64,000 nt of DNA from Lamellibrachia columna. Lineage: Eukaryota > Annelida > Polychaeta > Sabellida > Siboglinidae. The DNA lies in the NCBI GenBank assembly GCA_963662155.1, contig OY759272.1, positions 50,276,566 through 50,340,565 on the forward strand. Direction: 5' to 3'. The notes beneath the pieces were generated by a model. That model had not been told where the DNA came from and made no database searches. It was given only the letters and a program-made list of their open reading frames with translations. Shown here in pieces: positions 23,101 to 36,137 of the stretch. The translations under genes and the position numbers were made by a program. Position 1 is the stretch's first letter. Every line of letters starts with the position of its first letter.

Positions 23101-26100
23101 TGTTATCTAACAGATTGGGAGGAGTGGGGGTCAACCTACAGGGTTATCTAACAGACTGGGAGGAGTGGGGGTCAACCTACAGGATTATCTAACAGATTGG
23201 GAGGAGTGGGGTTCAACCTACAGGGTTATCTAACAGATTGGGAGGAGTGGGGGTCAACCTACAGGGTTATCTAACATATTGGGAGGAGTGGGGGGTCAAC
23301 CTACAGGGTTATCTAACATATTGGGAGGAGTGGGGGGTCAACCTACAGGGTTATCTAACAGATTGGGAGGAGTGGGGTTCAACCTACAGGATTATCTAAC
23401 AGATTGGGAGGAGTGGGGCTCAACCTACAGGGTTATCTAACAGATTGGGAGGAGTGGGGGGTCAACCTACAGGGTTATCTAACAGATTGGGAGGAGTGGG
23501 GTTCAACCTACAGGGTTATCTAACAGATTGGGAAGAGTGGGGGTCAACCTACAGGGTTATCTATCAGACTGGGAGGAGTGGGGTTCAACCTACAGGGTTA
23601 TCTAACAGACTGGGAGGAGTGGGGGTCAACCTACAGGGTTATCTAACAGACTGGGAGGAGTGGGGTTCAACCTACAGGGTTATCTAACAGATTGGGAGGA
23701 GTGGGGGTCAACCTACAGGGTTATCTAACATATTGGGAGGAGTGGGGGTCAACCTACAGGGTTATCTAACAGACTGGGAGGAGTGGGGGTCAACCTATAG
23801 GGTTATCTAACAGACTGGGAGGAGTGGGGGTCAACCTACAGGGTTATCTAACAGACTGGGAGGAGTGGGGGTCAACCTACAGGGTTATCTAACAGACTGG
23901 GAGGAGTGGGGTTCAACCTACAGGGTTATCTAACAGATTAGGAGGAGTGGGGTTCAACCTACAGGGTTATCTAACAGACTGGGAGGAGTGGGGGTCAACC
24001 TACAGGGTTATCTAACAGACTGGGAGGAGTGGGGTCAACCTACAGTGTTATCTAACAGATTGGGAGGAGTGGGGGTCAACCTACAGGGTTATCTAACATA
24101 TTGGGAGGAGTGGGGGTCAACCTACAGGGTTATCTAACAGACTGGGAGGAGTGGGGGTCAACCTATAGGGTTATCTAACAGACTGGGAGGAGTGGGGGTC
24201 AACCTACAGGGTTATCTAACAGACTGGGAGGAGTGGGGGTCAACCTACAGGGTTATCTAACAGACTGGGAGGAGTGGGGTTCAACCTACAGGGTTATCTA
24301 ACAGATTAGGAGGAGTGGGGTTCAACCTACAGGGTTATCTAACAGATTGGGAGGAGTGGGGTTCAACCTACAGGGTTATCTAACAGATTGGGAGGAGTGG
24401 GGTCAACCTACAGTGTTATCTAACAGATTGGGAGGAGTGGGGGTCAACCTACAGGGTTATCTAACAGACTGGGAGGAGTGGGGGTCAACCTACAGGGTTA
24501 TCTAACAGATTGGGAGGAGTGGGGTTCAACCTACAGGGTTATCTAACAGATTGGGAGGAGTGGGGGTCAACCTACAGGGTTATCTAACATATTGGGAGGA
24601 GTGGGGGTCAACCTACAGGGTTATCTAACAGATTGGGAGGAGTGGGGGTCATCCTACAGGGTTATCTAACAGACTGGGAGGAGTGGGGGTCAACCTACAG
24701 GGTTATCTAACAGACTGGGAGGAGTAGGGGTCAACCTACAGGGTTATCTAACAGATTGGGAGGAGTGGGGTTCAACCTACAGGGTTATCTAACAGATTGG
24801 GAAGAGTGGGGGTCAACCTACAGGGTTATCTAACAGACTGGGAGGAGTGGGGTTCAACCTACAGGGTTATCTAACAGACTGGGAGGAGTGGGGGTCAACC
24901 TACAGGGTTATCTAACAGACTGGGAGGAGTGGGGTTCAACCTACAGGGTTATCTAACAGATTGGGAGGAGTGGGGATCAACCTACAGGGTTATCTAACAT
25001 ATTGGGAGGAGTGGGGGTCAACCTACAGGGTTATCTAACAGATTGGGAGGAGTGGGGGTCAACCTACAGGGTTATCTAATAGACTGGGAGGAGTGGGGGT
25101 CAACCTACAGGGTTATCTAACAGACTGGGAGGAGTGGGGGTCAACCTACAGGGTTATCTAACAGACTGGGAGGAGTGGGGTTCAACCTACAGGGTTATCT
25201 AACATATTGGGAGGAGTGGGGTTCAACCTACAGGGTTATCTAACAGATTGGGAGGAGTGGGGTTCAACCTACAGGGTTATCTAACAGATTAGGAGGAGTG
25301 GGGTCAACCTACAGTGTTATCTAACAGACTGGGAGGAGTGGGGGTCAACCTACAGGGTTATCTAATAGATTGGGAGGAGTGGGGGTCAACCTACAGGGTT
25401 ATCTAACAGATTGGGAGGAGTGGGGTTCAACCTACAGGGTTATCTAACAGATTGGAAGGAGTGGGGCTCAACCTACAGGGTTATCTAACAGATTGGGAGG
25501 AGTGGGGGTCAACCTACAGGGTTATCTAACAGACTGGGAGGAGTGGGGGTCAACCTACAGGGTTATCTAACAGATTGGGAAGAGTGGGGGTCAACCTACA
25601 GGGTTATCTAACAGACTGGGAGGAGTGGGGTTCAACCTAGAGGGTTATCTAACAGACTGGGAGGAGTGGGGGTCAACCTACAGGGTTATCTAACAGACTG
25701 GGAGGAGTGGGGGTCAACCTACAGGGTTATCTAACATACTGGGAGGAGTGGGGTTCAACCTACAGGGTTATCTAACAGATTGGGAGGAGTGGGGTTCAAC
25801 CTACAGGGTTATCTAACAGATTGGGAGGAGGGGGTTCAACCTACAGGGTTATCTAACAGATTGGGAGGAGTGGGGTCAACTTACAGTGTTATCTAACAGA
25901 TTGGGAGGAGTGGGGGTCAACCTACAGGGTTATCTAACATACTGGGAGGAGTGGGGGTCAACCTACAGGGTTATCTAACATATTGGGAGGAGTGGGGGGT
26001 CAACCTACAGGGTTATCTAACAGACTGGGAGGAGTGGGGGTCAACCTATAGGGTTATCTAACAGACTGGGAGGAGTGGGGGTCAACCTACAGGGTTATCT

Positions 26101-29100
26101 AACAGACTGGGAGGAGTGGGGGTCAACCTACAGGGTTATCTAACAGACTGGGAGGAGTGGGGTTCAACCAACAGGGTTATCTAACAGATTGGGAGGAGTG
26201 GGGGTCAACCTACAGGGTTATCTAACAGACTGGGAGGAGTGGGGTTCAACCTACAGGGTTATCTAACAGATTGGGAGGAGCGGGGGTCAACCTACAGGGT
26301 TATCTAACAGATTGGGAGGAGTGGGGGGTCAAGCTACAGGGTTATCTAACAGATCGGGAGGAGTGGGGGTCAACCTACAGTGTTATCTAACAGATTGGGA
26401 GGAGTAGGGGTCAACCTACAGGGTTATCTAATAGACTGGGAGGAGTGGGGGTCAACCTACAGGGTTATCTAACAGACTGGGAGGAGTGGGGGTCAACCTA
26501 CAGGGTTATCTAACAGACTGGGAGGAGTGGGGTTCAACCTACAGGGTTATCTAACATATTGGGAGGAGTGGGGTTCAACCTACAGGGTTATCTAACAGAT
26601 TGGGAGGAGTGGGGTTCAACCTACAGGGTTATCTAACAGATTAGGAGGAGTGGGGTCAACCTACAGTGTTATCTAACAGACTGGGAGGAGTGGGGGTCAA
26701 CCTACAGGGTTATCTAATAGATTGGGAGGAGTGGGGGTCAACCTACAGGGTTATCTAACAGATTGGGAGGAGTGGGGTTCAACCTACAGGGTTATCTAAC
26801 AGATTGGAAGGAGTGGGGCTCAACCTACAGGGTTATCTAACAGATTGGGAGGAGTGGGGGTCAACCTACAGGGTTATCTAACAGACTGGGAGGAGTGGGG
26901 GTCAACCTACAGGGTTATCTAACAGATTGGGAAGAGTGGGGGTCAACCTACAGGGTTATCTAACAGACTGGGAGGAGTGGGGTTCAACCTAGAGGGTTAT
27001 CTAACAGACTGGGAGGAGTGGGGGTCAACCTACAGGGTTATCTAACAGACTGGGAGGAGTGGGGGTCAACCTACAGGGTTATCTAACATACTGGGAGGAG
27101 TGGGGTTCAACCTACAGGGTTATCTAACAGATTGGGAGGAGTGGGGTTCAACCTACAGGGTTATCTAACAGATTGGGAGGAGGGGGTTCAACCTACAGGG
27201 TTATCTAACAGATTGGGAGGAGTGGGGTCAACTTACAGTGTTATCTAACAGATTGGGAGGAGTGGGGGTCAACCTACAGGGTTATCTAACATACTGGGAG
27301 GAGTGGGGGTCAACCTACAGGGTTATCTAACATATTGGGAGGAGTGGGGGGTCAACCTACAGGGTTATCTAACAGACTGGGAGGAGTGGGGGTCAACCTA
27401 TAGGGTTATCTAACAGACTGGGAGGAGTGGGGGTCAACCTACAGGGTTATCTAACAGACTGGGAGGAGTGGGGGTCAACCTACAGGGTTATCTAACAGAC
27501 TGGGAGGAGTGGGGTTCAACCAACAGGGTTATCTAACAGATTGGGAGGAGTGGGGGTCAACCTACAGGGTTATCTAACAGACTGGGAGGAGTGGGGTTCA
27601 ACCTACAGGGTTATCTAACAGATTGGGAGGAGCGGGGGTCAACCTACAGGGTTATCTAACAGATTGGGAGGAGTGGGGGGTCAAGCTACAGGGTTATCTA
27701 ACAGATCGGGAGGAGTGGGGGTCAACCTACAGTGTTATCTAACAGATTGGGAGGAGTAGGGGTCAACCTACAGGGTTATCTAACAGACTGGGAGGAGTGG
27801 GGGTCAACCTACAGGGTTATCTAACAGATTGGGAGGAGTGGGGTTCAACCAACAGGGTTATCTAACAGATTGGGAGGAGTGGGGGTCAACCTACAGGGTT
27901 ATCTAACAGAATGGGAGGAGTGGGGTTCAACCTACAGGGTTATCTAACAGATTGGGAGGAGTGGGGGTCAACCTACAGGGTTATCTAACAGATTGGGAGG
28001 AGTGGGGTCAACCTACAGGGTTATCTAACAGATTGGGAGGAGTGGGGGGGTCAACCTACAGGGTTATCTAACAGATTGGGAGGAGTGGGGGGTGAACCTA
28101 CAGGGTTATCTAACAGATTGGGAGGAGTGGGGGTCAACCTACAGGGTTATCTAACAGATTGGGAGGAGTGGAGGTCAACCTACAGAGTTATCTAACAGAT
28201 TGGGAGGAGTGGGGGTCAACCTACAGGGTTATCTAACAGACTGGGAGGAGTGGGGGTCAACCTACAGGGTTATCTAACAGATTGGGAGGAGTGGGGGTCA
28301 ACCCACATGGTTATCTAACAGATTGGGAGGAGTGGGGCTCAACCTACAGGGTTATCTAACATATTGGGAGGAGTGGGGGTCAACCTACAGGGTTATCTAA
28401 CAGATTGGGAGGAGTGGGGGTCAACCTACAGGGTTATCTAACAGATTGGGAGGAGTGGGGTTCAACCTACAGGATTATCTAACAGATTGGGAGGAGTGGG
28501 GCTCAACCTACAGGGTTATCTAACAGATTGGGAGGAGTGGGGGGTCAACCTACAGGGTTATCTAACAGATTGGGAGGAGTGGGGGTCAACCTACAGGGTT
28601 ATCTAACAGATTGGGAGGAGTGGGGTTCAACCTACAGGGTTATCTAACAGATTAGGAAGAGTGGGGGTCAACCTACAGGGTTATCTAACAGACTGGGAGG
28701 AGTGGGGTTCAACCTACAGGGTTATCTAACAGACTGGGAGGAGTGGGGGTCAACCTACAGGGTTATCTAACAGACTGCGAGGAGTGGGGTTCAACCTACA
28801 GGGTTATCTAACAGATTGGGAGGAGTGGGGGATCAACCTACAGGGTTATCTAACAGATTGGGAGGAGTGGGGGGTCAACCTACAGGGTTATCTAACAGAT
28901 TGGGAGGAGTGGGGGTCAACCTACAGGGTTATCTAACAGATTGGGAGGAGTGGGGGTCAACCTACAGGGTTATCTAACAGATTGGGAGGAGTGAGTGATC
29001 AACCTACAGGGTTATCTAACAGATTGGGAGGAGTGGGGGTCAACATACAGGGTTATCTAACAGATTGGGAGGAGTGGGGTTCAACCTACAGGGTTATCTA

Positions 29101-32100
29101 ACAGATTGGGAGGAGTGGGGTCAACCTACAGTGTTATCTAACAGATTGGGAGGAGTGGGGGTCAACCTACAGGGTTATCTAACAGACTGGGAGGAGTGGG
29201 GGTCAACCTACAGGGTTATCTAACAGATTGGGAGGAGTGGGGTTCAACCTACAGGGTTATCTAACAGATTGGGAGGAGTGGGGGTCAACCTACAGGGTTA
29301 TCTAACATATTGGGAGGAGTGGGGGGTCAACCTACAGGGTTATCTAACAGATTGGGAGGAGTGGGGGGTCAACCTACAGGGTTATCTAACAGATTGGGAG
29401 GAGTGGGGTTCAACCTACAGGATTATCTAACAGATTGGGAGGAGTGGGGCTCAACCTACAGGGTTATCTAACAGATTGGGAGGAGTGGGGGGTCAACCTA
29501 CAGGGTTATCTAACAGATTGGGAGGAGTGGGGTTCAACCTACAGGGTTATCTAACAGATTGGGAGGAGTGAGTGATCAACCTACAGGGTTATCTAACAGA
29601 TTGGGAGGAGTGGGGGTCAACATACAGGGTTATCTAACAGATTGGGAGGAGTGGGGTTCAACCTACAGGGTTATCTAACAGATTGGGAGGAGTGGGGTCA
29701 ACCTACAGTGTTATCTAACAGATTGGGAGGAGTGGGGGTCAACCTACAGGGTTATCTAACAGACTGGGAGGAGTGGGGGTCAACCTACAGGGTTATCTAA
29801 CAGATTGGGAGGAGTGGGGTTCAACCTACAGGGTTATCTAACAGATTGGGAGGAGTGGGGGTCAACCTACAGGGTTATCTAACATATTGGGAGGAGTGGG
29901 GGGTCAACCTACAGGGTTATCTAACAGATTGGGAGGAGTGGGGGGTCAACCTACAGGGTTATCTAACAGATTGGGAGGAGTGGGGTTCAACCTACAGGAT
30001 TATCTAACAGATTGGGAGGAGTGGGGCTCAACCTACAGGGTTATCTAACAGATTGGGAGGAGTGGGGGGTCAACCTACAGGGTTATCTAACAGATTGGGA
30101 GGAGTGGGGTTCAACCTACAGGGTTATCTAACAGATTGGGAAGAGTGGGGGTCAACCTACAGGTTTATCTATCAGACTGGGAGGAGTGGGGTTCAACCTA
30201 CAGGGTTATCTAACAGACTGGGAGGAGTGGGGGTCAACCTACAGGGTTATCTAACAGACTGGGAGGAGTGGGGTTCAACCTACAGGGTTATCTAACATAT
30301 TGGGAGGAGTGGGGGTCAACCTACAGGGTTATCTAACATATTGGGAGGAGTGGGGGTCAACCTACAGGGTTATCTAACAGACTGGGAGGAGTGGGGGTCA
30401 ACCTATAGGGTTATCTAACAGACTGGGAGGAGTGGGGGTCAACCTACAGGGTTATCTAACAGACTGGGAGGAGTGGGGGTCAACCTACAGGGTTATCTAA
30501 CAGACTGGGAGGAGTGGGGTTCAACCTACAGGGTTATCTAACAGATTAGGAGGAGTGGGGTTCAACCTACAGGGTTATCTAACAGATTGGGAGGAGTGGG
30601 GTTCAACCTACAGGGTTATCTAACAGATTGGGAGGAGTGGGGTCAACCTACAGTGTTATCTAACAGATTGGGAGGAGTGGGGGTCAACCTACAGGGTTAT
30701 CTAACAGACTGGGAGGAGTGGGGGTCAACCTACAGGGTTATCTAACAGATTGGGAGGAGTGGGGTTCAACCTACAGGGTTATCTAACAGATTGGGAGGAG
30801 TGGGGGTCAACCTACAGGGTTATCTAACATATTGGGAGGAGTGGGGGTCAACCTACAGGGTTATCTAACAGATTGGGAGGAGTGGGGGTCATCCTACAGG
30901 GTTATCTAACAGACTGGGAGGAGTGGGGGTCAACCTACAGGGTTATCTAACAGACTGGGAGGAGTAGGGGTCAACCTACAGGGTTATCTAACAGATTGGG
31001 AGGAGTGTGGTTCAACCTACAGGGTTATCTAACAGATTGGGAAGAGTGGGGGTCAACCTACAGGGTTATCTAACAGACTGGGAGGAGTGGGGTTCAACCT
31101 ACAGGGTTATCTAACAGACTGGGAGGAGTGGGGGTCAACCTACAGGGTTATCTAACAGACTGGGAGGAGTGGGGTTCAACCTACAGGGTTATCTAACAGA
31201 TTGGGAGGAGTGGGGGTCAACCTACAGGGTTATCTAACAGACTGGGAGGAGTGGGGGTCAACCTACAGGGTTATCTAACAGACTGGGAGGAGTGGGGGTC
31301 AACCTACAGGGTTATCTAACAGACTGGGAAGAGTGGGGTTCAACCTACAGGGTTATCTAACAGATTGGGAGGAGTGGGGTTCAACCTACAGGGTTATCTA
31401 ACAGATTGGGAGGAGTGGGGTTCAACCTACAGGGTTATCTAACAGATTAGGAGGAGTGGGGTCAACCTACAGTGTTATCTAACAGACTGGGAGGAGTGGG
31501 GGTCAACCTACAGGGTTATCTAATAGATTGGGAGGAGTGGGGGTCAACCTACAGGGTTATCTAACAGATTGGGAGGAGTGGGGTTCAACCTACAGGGTTA
31601 TCTAACAGATTGGGAGGAGTGGGGCTCAACCTACAGGGTTATCTAACAGATTGGGAGGAGTGGGGGTCAACCTACAGGGTTATCTAACAGATTGGGAGGA
31701 GTGGGGTTCAACCTACAGGGTTATCTAACAGATGGGAAGAGTGGGGGTCAACCTACAGGGTTATCTAACAGACTGGGAGGAGTGGGGTTCAACCTACAGG
31801 GTTATCTAACAGACTGGGAGGAGTGGGGGTCAACCTACAGGGTTATCTAACAGACTGGGAGGAGTGGGGGTCAACCTACAGGGTTATCTAACAGACTGGG
31901 AGGAGTGGGGTTCAACCTACAGGGTTATCTAACAGATTGGGAGGAGTGGGGTTCAACCTACAGGGTTATCTAACAGATTGGGAGGAGTGGGGTCAACCTA
32001 CAGTGTTATCTAACAGCTTGGGAGGAGTGGGGGTCAACCTACAGGGTTATCTAACAGACTGGGAGGAGTGGGGGTCAACCTACAGGGTTATCTAACATAT

Positions 32101-32553
32101 TGGGAGGAGTGGGGGGTCAACCTACAGGGTTATCTAACAGACTGGGAGGAGTGGGGGTCAACCTATAGGGTTATCTAACAGACTGGGAGGAGTGGGGGTC
32201 AACCTACAGGGTTATCTAACAGACTGGGAGGAGTGGGGGTCAACCTACAGGGTTATCTAACAGACTGGGAGGAGTGGGGTTCAACCAACAGGGTTATCTA
32301 ACAGATTGGGAGGAGTGGGGGTCAACCTACAGGGTTATCTAACAGACTGGGAGGAGTGGGGTTCAACCTACAGGGTTATCTAACAGATTGGGAGGAGTGG
32401 GGGTCAACCCACAGGGTTATCTAACAGATTGGGAGGAGTGGGGGTCAACCTACAGGGTTATCTAACAGATTGGGAGGAGTGGAGGTCAACCCACAGGGTT
32501 ATCTAACAGATTGGGAGGAGTGGGGGTCAACCTACAAGGTTATCTAACAGCTA
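14181..32553. repeat. 41-bp minisatellite array, about 18.4 kb and about 445 copies
   Basis: The unit is GATTGGGAGGAGTGGGGGTC then AACCTACAGGGTTATCTAAC and A. Lengths are 39-43 bp, mainly from 3-6 G in the G run or GGAT/GGTT variants; GATT/GACT/CATATT and CAGGG/CAGTG variants mark lineages. Higher-order duplications are visible: a 913-bp offset (15,150-16,500), a 3,861-bp offset (about 16,565-20,430 against 20,430-24,295) and a 1,352-bp offset (about 25,070-27,770). A 6,240-bp offset links about 24,300-25,000 with 30,540-31,240. Open frames (TDWEEWGSTYRVI) are short and repeat-driven. No unique island interrupts the array. Confidence 0.98.
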
Positions 32554-32572
32554 CGCTGCCAACTGCTTGAGC

Positions 32573-32713
32573 CATCTGGTCTGGTCGTGGTCTTAACATC
32601 TGGTCTGGTCTGGTCGTGGTCTTAACATCTGGTCTGGTCTGGTCGTGGTCTTAACATCTGGTCTGGTCTGGTCGTGGTCTTAACATCTGGTCTGGTCTGG
32701 TCGTGGTCTTAAC
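32573..32713. repeat. 29-bp minisatellite, 5 copies
   Basis: The unit is CATCTGGTCTGGTCTGGTCG then TGGTCTTAA. It contains nested GGTCT pentamers, and the first copy lacks one pentamer. Confidence 0.95.
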
Positions 32714-33967
32714 ATGCTTAATTAGTGTCATCAACATTTTGACAGTTGGGTTCCTCTATATGTGTAAGTTTTATATTTTAATAGAATCTAAATTCTTAAG
32801 TCTTCTTATGTAGATTGTAGCTTTAATTTAAAATATTTTGCCAGATTGATTTTTTTAATTAGCCTCTCCCCACTAAAGTAATACTCTGATTTGGTGTGGA
32901 TGATATTTCACCTCATCCTCTCACCCCCCCCCATTCAAAATATGAGATATAAAATGAGCGTATATTAGATTTAGTGTATATTATCGCCCACTAAACATTC
33001 GTGAAAAAACTAAAACATTTACTTCTAGCGTTATCCTCTTAATGAATTAATGAGTGGGACATATGAAAACAACTTCAGATACAAATTAGACTCTGAATTT
33101 GATGTGTCATCACGAACTGAGAGAAAAAAACTGAGGAAGAGTCAACATAGGCCCTAATTAGAATTTTTGGCCCCTGATTGGATACATGGATAGTAACCTA
33201 TTTTTAAAATCAATTTCTGACCAAATTAATAGATGGGGCAAGAAAATATTAATGAAACTGATAAAATGCTTATATTTTATTAGAAATTTGTGTTGTTGTA
33301 AGAGTGGATGGCTTTCAGTGAGGCATATATGAACCGGATTTTCAAGTGATTCATTTGGCGGCCATTGGCAAGATGCACAGATGCCAGTCTTGTTTCTTTC
33401 AAATGATCCCATTAGAGGAGAGGGCCAACACACTGCATAGTCATCCAATCACAGTGGTCAAATAGTTGGAGAAATGTTTGTTGACGTCAAATGGAAGTGG
33501 TTAGTAACACGTGGGTAGAGTTCTCCAGTAACAACATGAACCTCAAACGAAAAATACAATCACCATAAACCGCCCAGATTTTTAAACTGGATTTACACGA
33601 ATAACAAAAACTTTATTTTCAGCCCTGGAAGAACCAGAAATCCATGAAAAAATCTTATCCCTGTATTACCTATCTATATAATTTATGTAAATTTTATGTA
33701 AATGATAGTTTGATACACCAATTTAATTCACGAACTGTAAACAAACACCTTTTATCACACATTGAATTTGAGTCTGGGAAATGCTGCCTCAAAAATACTG
33801 CCTCTGACTAAATGTTAAAACAAAAACTGTTTCCTAATATATGTCTATAATAAGTTTATGTATAATATACGATGACAACATGCTGGCTCAACAAACTCTA
33901 AACAATGTTGGATCAAAAAACAATCGAACTTTAATATTGCACACGTCAGTTGGCTGTTGTTTCTGCC
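32714..33967. other. Unique AT-rich sequence, 1.25 kb
   Basis: I see no tandem repeat and no convincing exon. A 96-codon minus frame at 33158-33448 lacks splice signals or recognisable motifs, and I do not call it. A run of nine C interrupted once by T lies near 32924. Confidence 0.5.
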
Positions 33968-33968
33968 T

Positions 33969-34094
33969 AACGACTCCTTGCACCAACATGACTCCTTGCA
34001 CCAACATGACTCCTTGCACCAACATGACTCCTTGCACCAACATGACTCCTTGCACCAACATGACTCCTTGCACCAACATGACTCCTTGCACTAA
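33969..34094. repeat. 18-bp minisatellite, 7 copies
   Basis: The unit is AACATGACTCCTTGCACC, nearly perfect. It is open in all three minus frames or nearly so because of its composition. Confidence 0.96.
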
Positions 34095-34236
34095 CAGTTG
34101 TATGTAATATAGGTCTGAGTTTCGTAATCTACGTCAAACGTCCATATACATAGTATCCCTAACCCTGGGGAATTTTTAAAAGTACACCTACATAATGTCA
34201 ACTCCATACATGTGACACTAATGGAGATATGAAGGA

Positions 34237-34305
34237 ACAGACTGACAGACAGAAAGACAAACAGACAGACAGACAGGCACACAGACAGACAGACATGCAG
34301 ACAGA
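34237..34305. repeat. (CAGA)n microsatellite
   Basis: ACAGACAGACAGACAG runs are broken by AAAGACAAACAG and CAGGCACACAG. Confidence 0.9.
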
Positions 34306-34341
34306 GTCACAAGCTACTTTATATTATAGATTGCAAACCTG

Positions 34342-34614
34342 AACTCAGGTAACTAACATTAGTGAAGGATCAGTGTAGATTGGATATCAGGAAGTACTAA
34401 TTCTCGAAGAGGACATTAAATGAATGGAACAGATTACCTACAGATTGTGTAACTGCTAGCAGCGTGAATATGTTTGAAAACAAGGTTGACACATATCTCA
34501 GGAGGGCAGGTTACACACAAATGAAAAGTTGTTGGACTCTCGATAAGCAAATGACTTCCTTGTCCACTTGTCATCTGGGCCTTTGGCTTGGACGGCAAAT
34601 CTTGTTAAATCTTG
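34342..34614 (+). pseudogene. 5'-truncated CR1/Jockey-like LINE 3' end, copy 3
   Basis: Only the last coding stretch survives: KDQCRLDIRKY-like sequence with an in-frame stop, then NEWNRLPTDCVTASSV and NMFENKVDTYLRRAGYTQ. The 3' UTR with GTTGGACTCTCGATAAGC follows, as in copies 1 and 2, and it ends in AATCTTGTTAAATCTTG. It is non-functional. Confidence 0.88.
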
Positions 34615-34653
34615 ATGAAGTAATGCAGTATGATATTAGGGAGTTACCAGCAT

Positions 34654-34962
34654 AGGTGTAGTTTACACATGCACGCACGCATGCATGCACACATGTGTAC
34701 TAATACACAGGTGTAGTTTACGCATGCATGCACACATGTGTACAAATACACATGTGTAGTTTACGCATGCATGCACACATGTGTACAAATACACAGGTGT
34801 AGTTTACGCATGCATGCACACATGTGTACAAATACACAGGTGTAGTTTACGCATGCATGCACACATGTGTACAAATACACAGGTGTAGTTTACACATGCA
34901 TGCACACATGTGTACAAATACACATGTGTAGTTTACACATGCATGCACACATGTGTACAAAT
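34654..34962. repeat. 43-bp minisatellite with GCATGCATGC core, about 7 copies
   Basis: The unit includes GTGTAGTTTACGCATGCATG then CACACATGTGTACAAATACA. Alternating purine-pyrimidine stretches and internal palindromes (GCATGCATGC, ACACATGTGT) recur every 43 bases. Confidence 0.95.
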
Positions 34963-35002
34963 TCCCGCCACTGAGACATGTCGAGCTACTCTGGCTTCAG
35001 CC

Positions 35003-35046
35003 ACAGTTACACAGTTACACAGTTACACAGTTACACAGTTACACAC
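35003..35046. repeat. 10-bp tandem repeat
   Basis: CAGTTACACA is repeated about four times. Confidence 0.9.
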
Positions 35047-35213
35047 CTGTTCACCACCTGTGAATATTTCTAGGAATCCATGAATATAATGTTACAATAT
35101 CAAGATTCACAATATCACCACACAGAATCTACAGGCTCGTTGCCATGGCAACACACTGCAGCTACCAATTCATAGTCTGCCATAGGTGGGTTCGGTTACA
35201 AAATTGTGATTAT

Positions 35214-35762
35214 GGTTACAGCCAGGTGGGTACAGCCAGGTGGTTACAGCAAGGTGGTTACAGCCAGGTGGGTACAGCCAGGTGGGTACAACCAAGTGGT
35301 TACAGCCAGGTGGTTACAGCCAGGTGGGTATAGCCAGGTGGTTACAGCCAGGTGGTTACAGCCAGGTGGTTACAGCCAGGTGGGTACAGCCAGGTGGTTA
35401 CAGCCAGGTGGGTACAGCCAGGTGGTTACAGCCAGGTGGTTACAGCCAGGTGGGTACAGCCAGGTGGTTACAGCCAGGTGGGTACAGCCAGGTGGGTACA
35501 GCCAGGTGGTTACAGCCAGGTGGTTACAGCCAGGTGGGTACAGCCAGGTGGTTACAGCCAGGTGGTTACAGCCAGGTGGGTACAGCCAGGTGGTTACAGC
35601 CAGGTGGGTACAGCCAGGTGGGTACAGCCAGGTGGTTACAGCCAGGTGGTTACAGCCAGGTGGGTACAGCCAGGTGGGTACAGCCAGGTGGTTACAGCCA
35701 GGTGGGTACAGCCAGGTGGGTACAACCAGGTGGTTACAGCCAGGTGGTTACAGCCAGGTGGA
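35214..35762. repeat. 14-bp minisatellite with one binary variable site, about 39 copies
   Basis: The unit is CAGCCAGGTGGTTA or CAGCCAGGTGGGTA. Nearly all variation is T or G at that one position. Three plus frames stay open (TARWLQPGGYSQV), which is a repeat effect. Confidence 0.96.
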
Positions 35763-35821
35763 CACATTTGACTATGAGTACACTCTATTTTCCATACCCA
35801 GTAAAATAACATTAAAATTTT

Positions 35822-36137
<316 letters not shown>

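Noticed and set aside
14181..32553. CRISPR array or centromeric satellite
   Set aside because: There are no unique spacers between repeats and no cas-like genes, so it is not CRISPR. Centromere function cannot be judged from sequence; the 41-bp unit is short for a typical satellite.
33158..33448. 96-codon minus frame as a gene
   Set aside because: It has no recognisable domain, no flanking splice sites I trust and AT-rich ordinary composition. It may be part of an unknown dispersed repeat.
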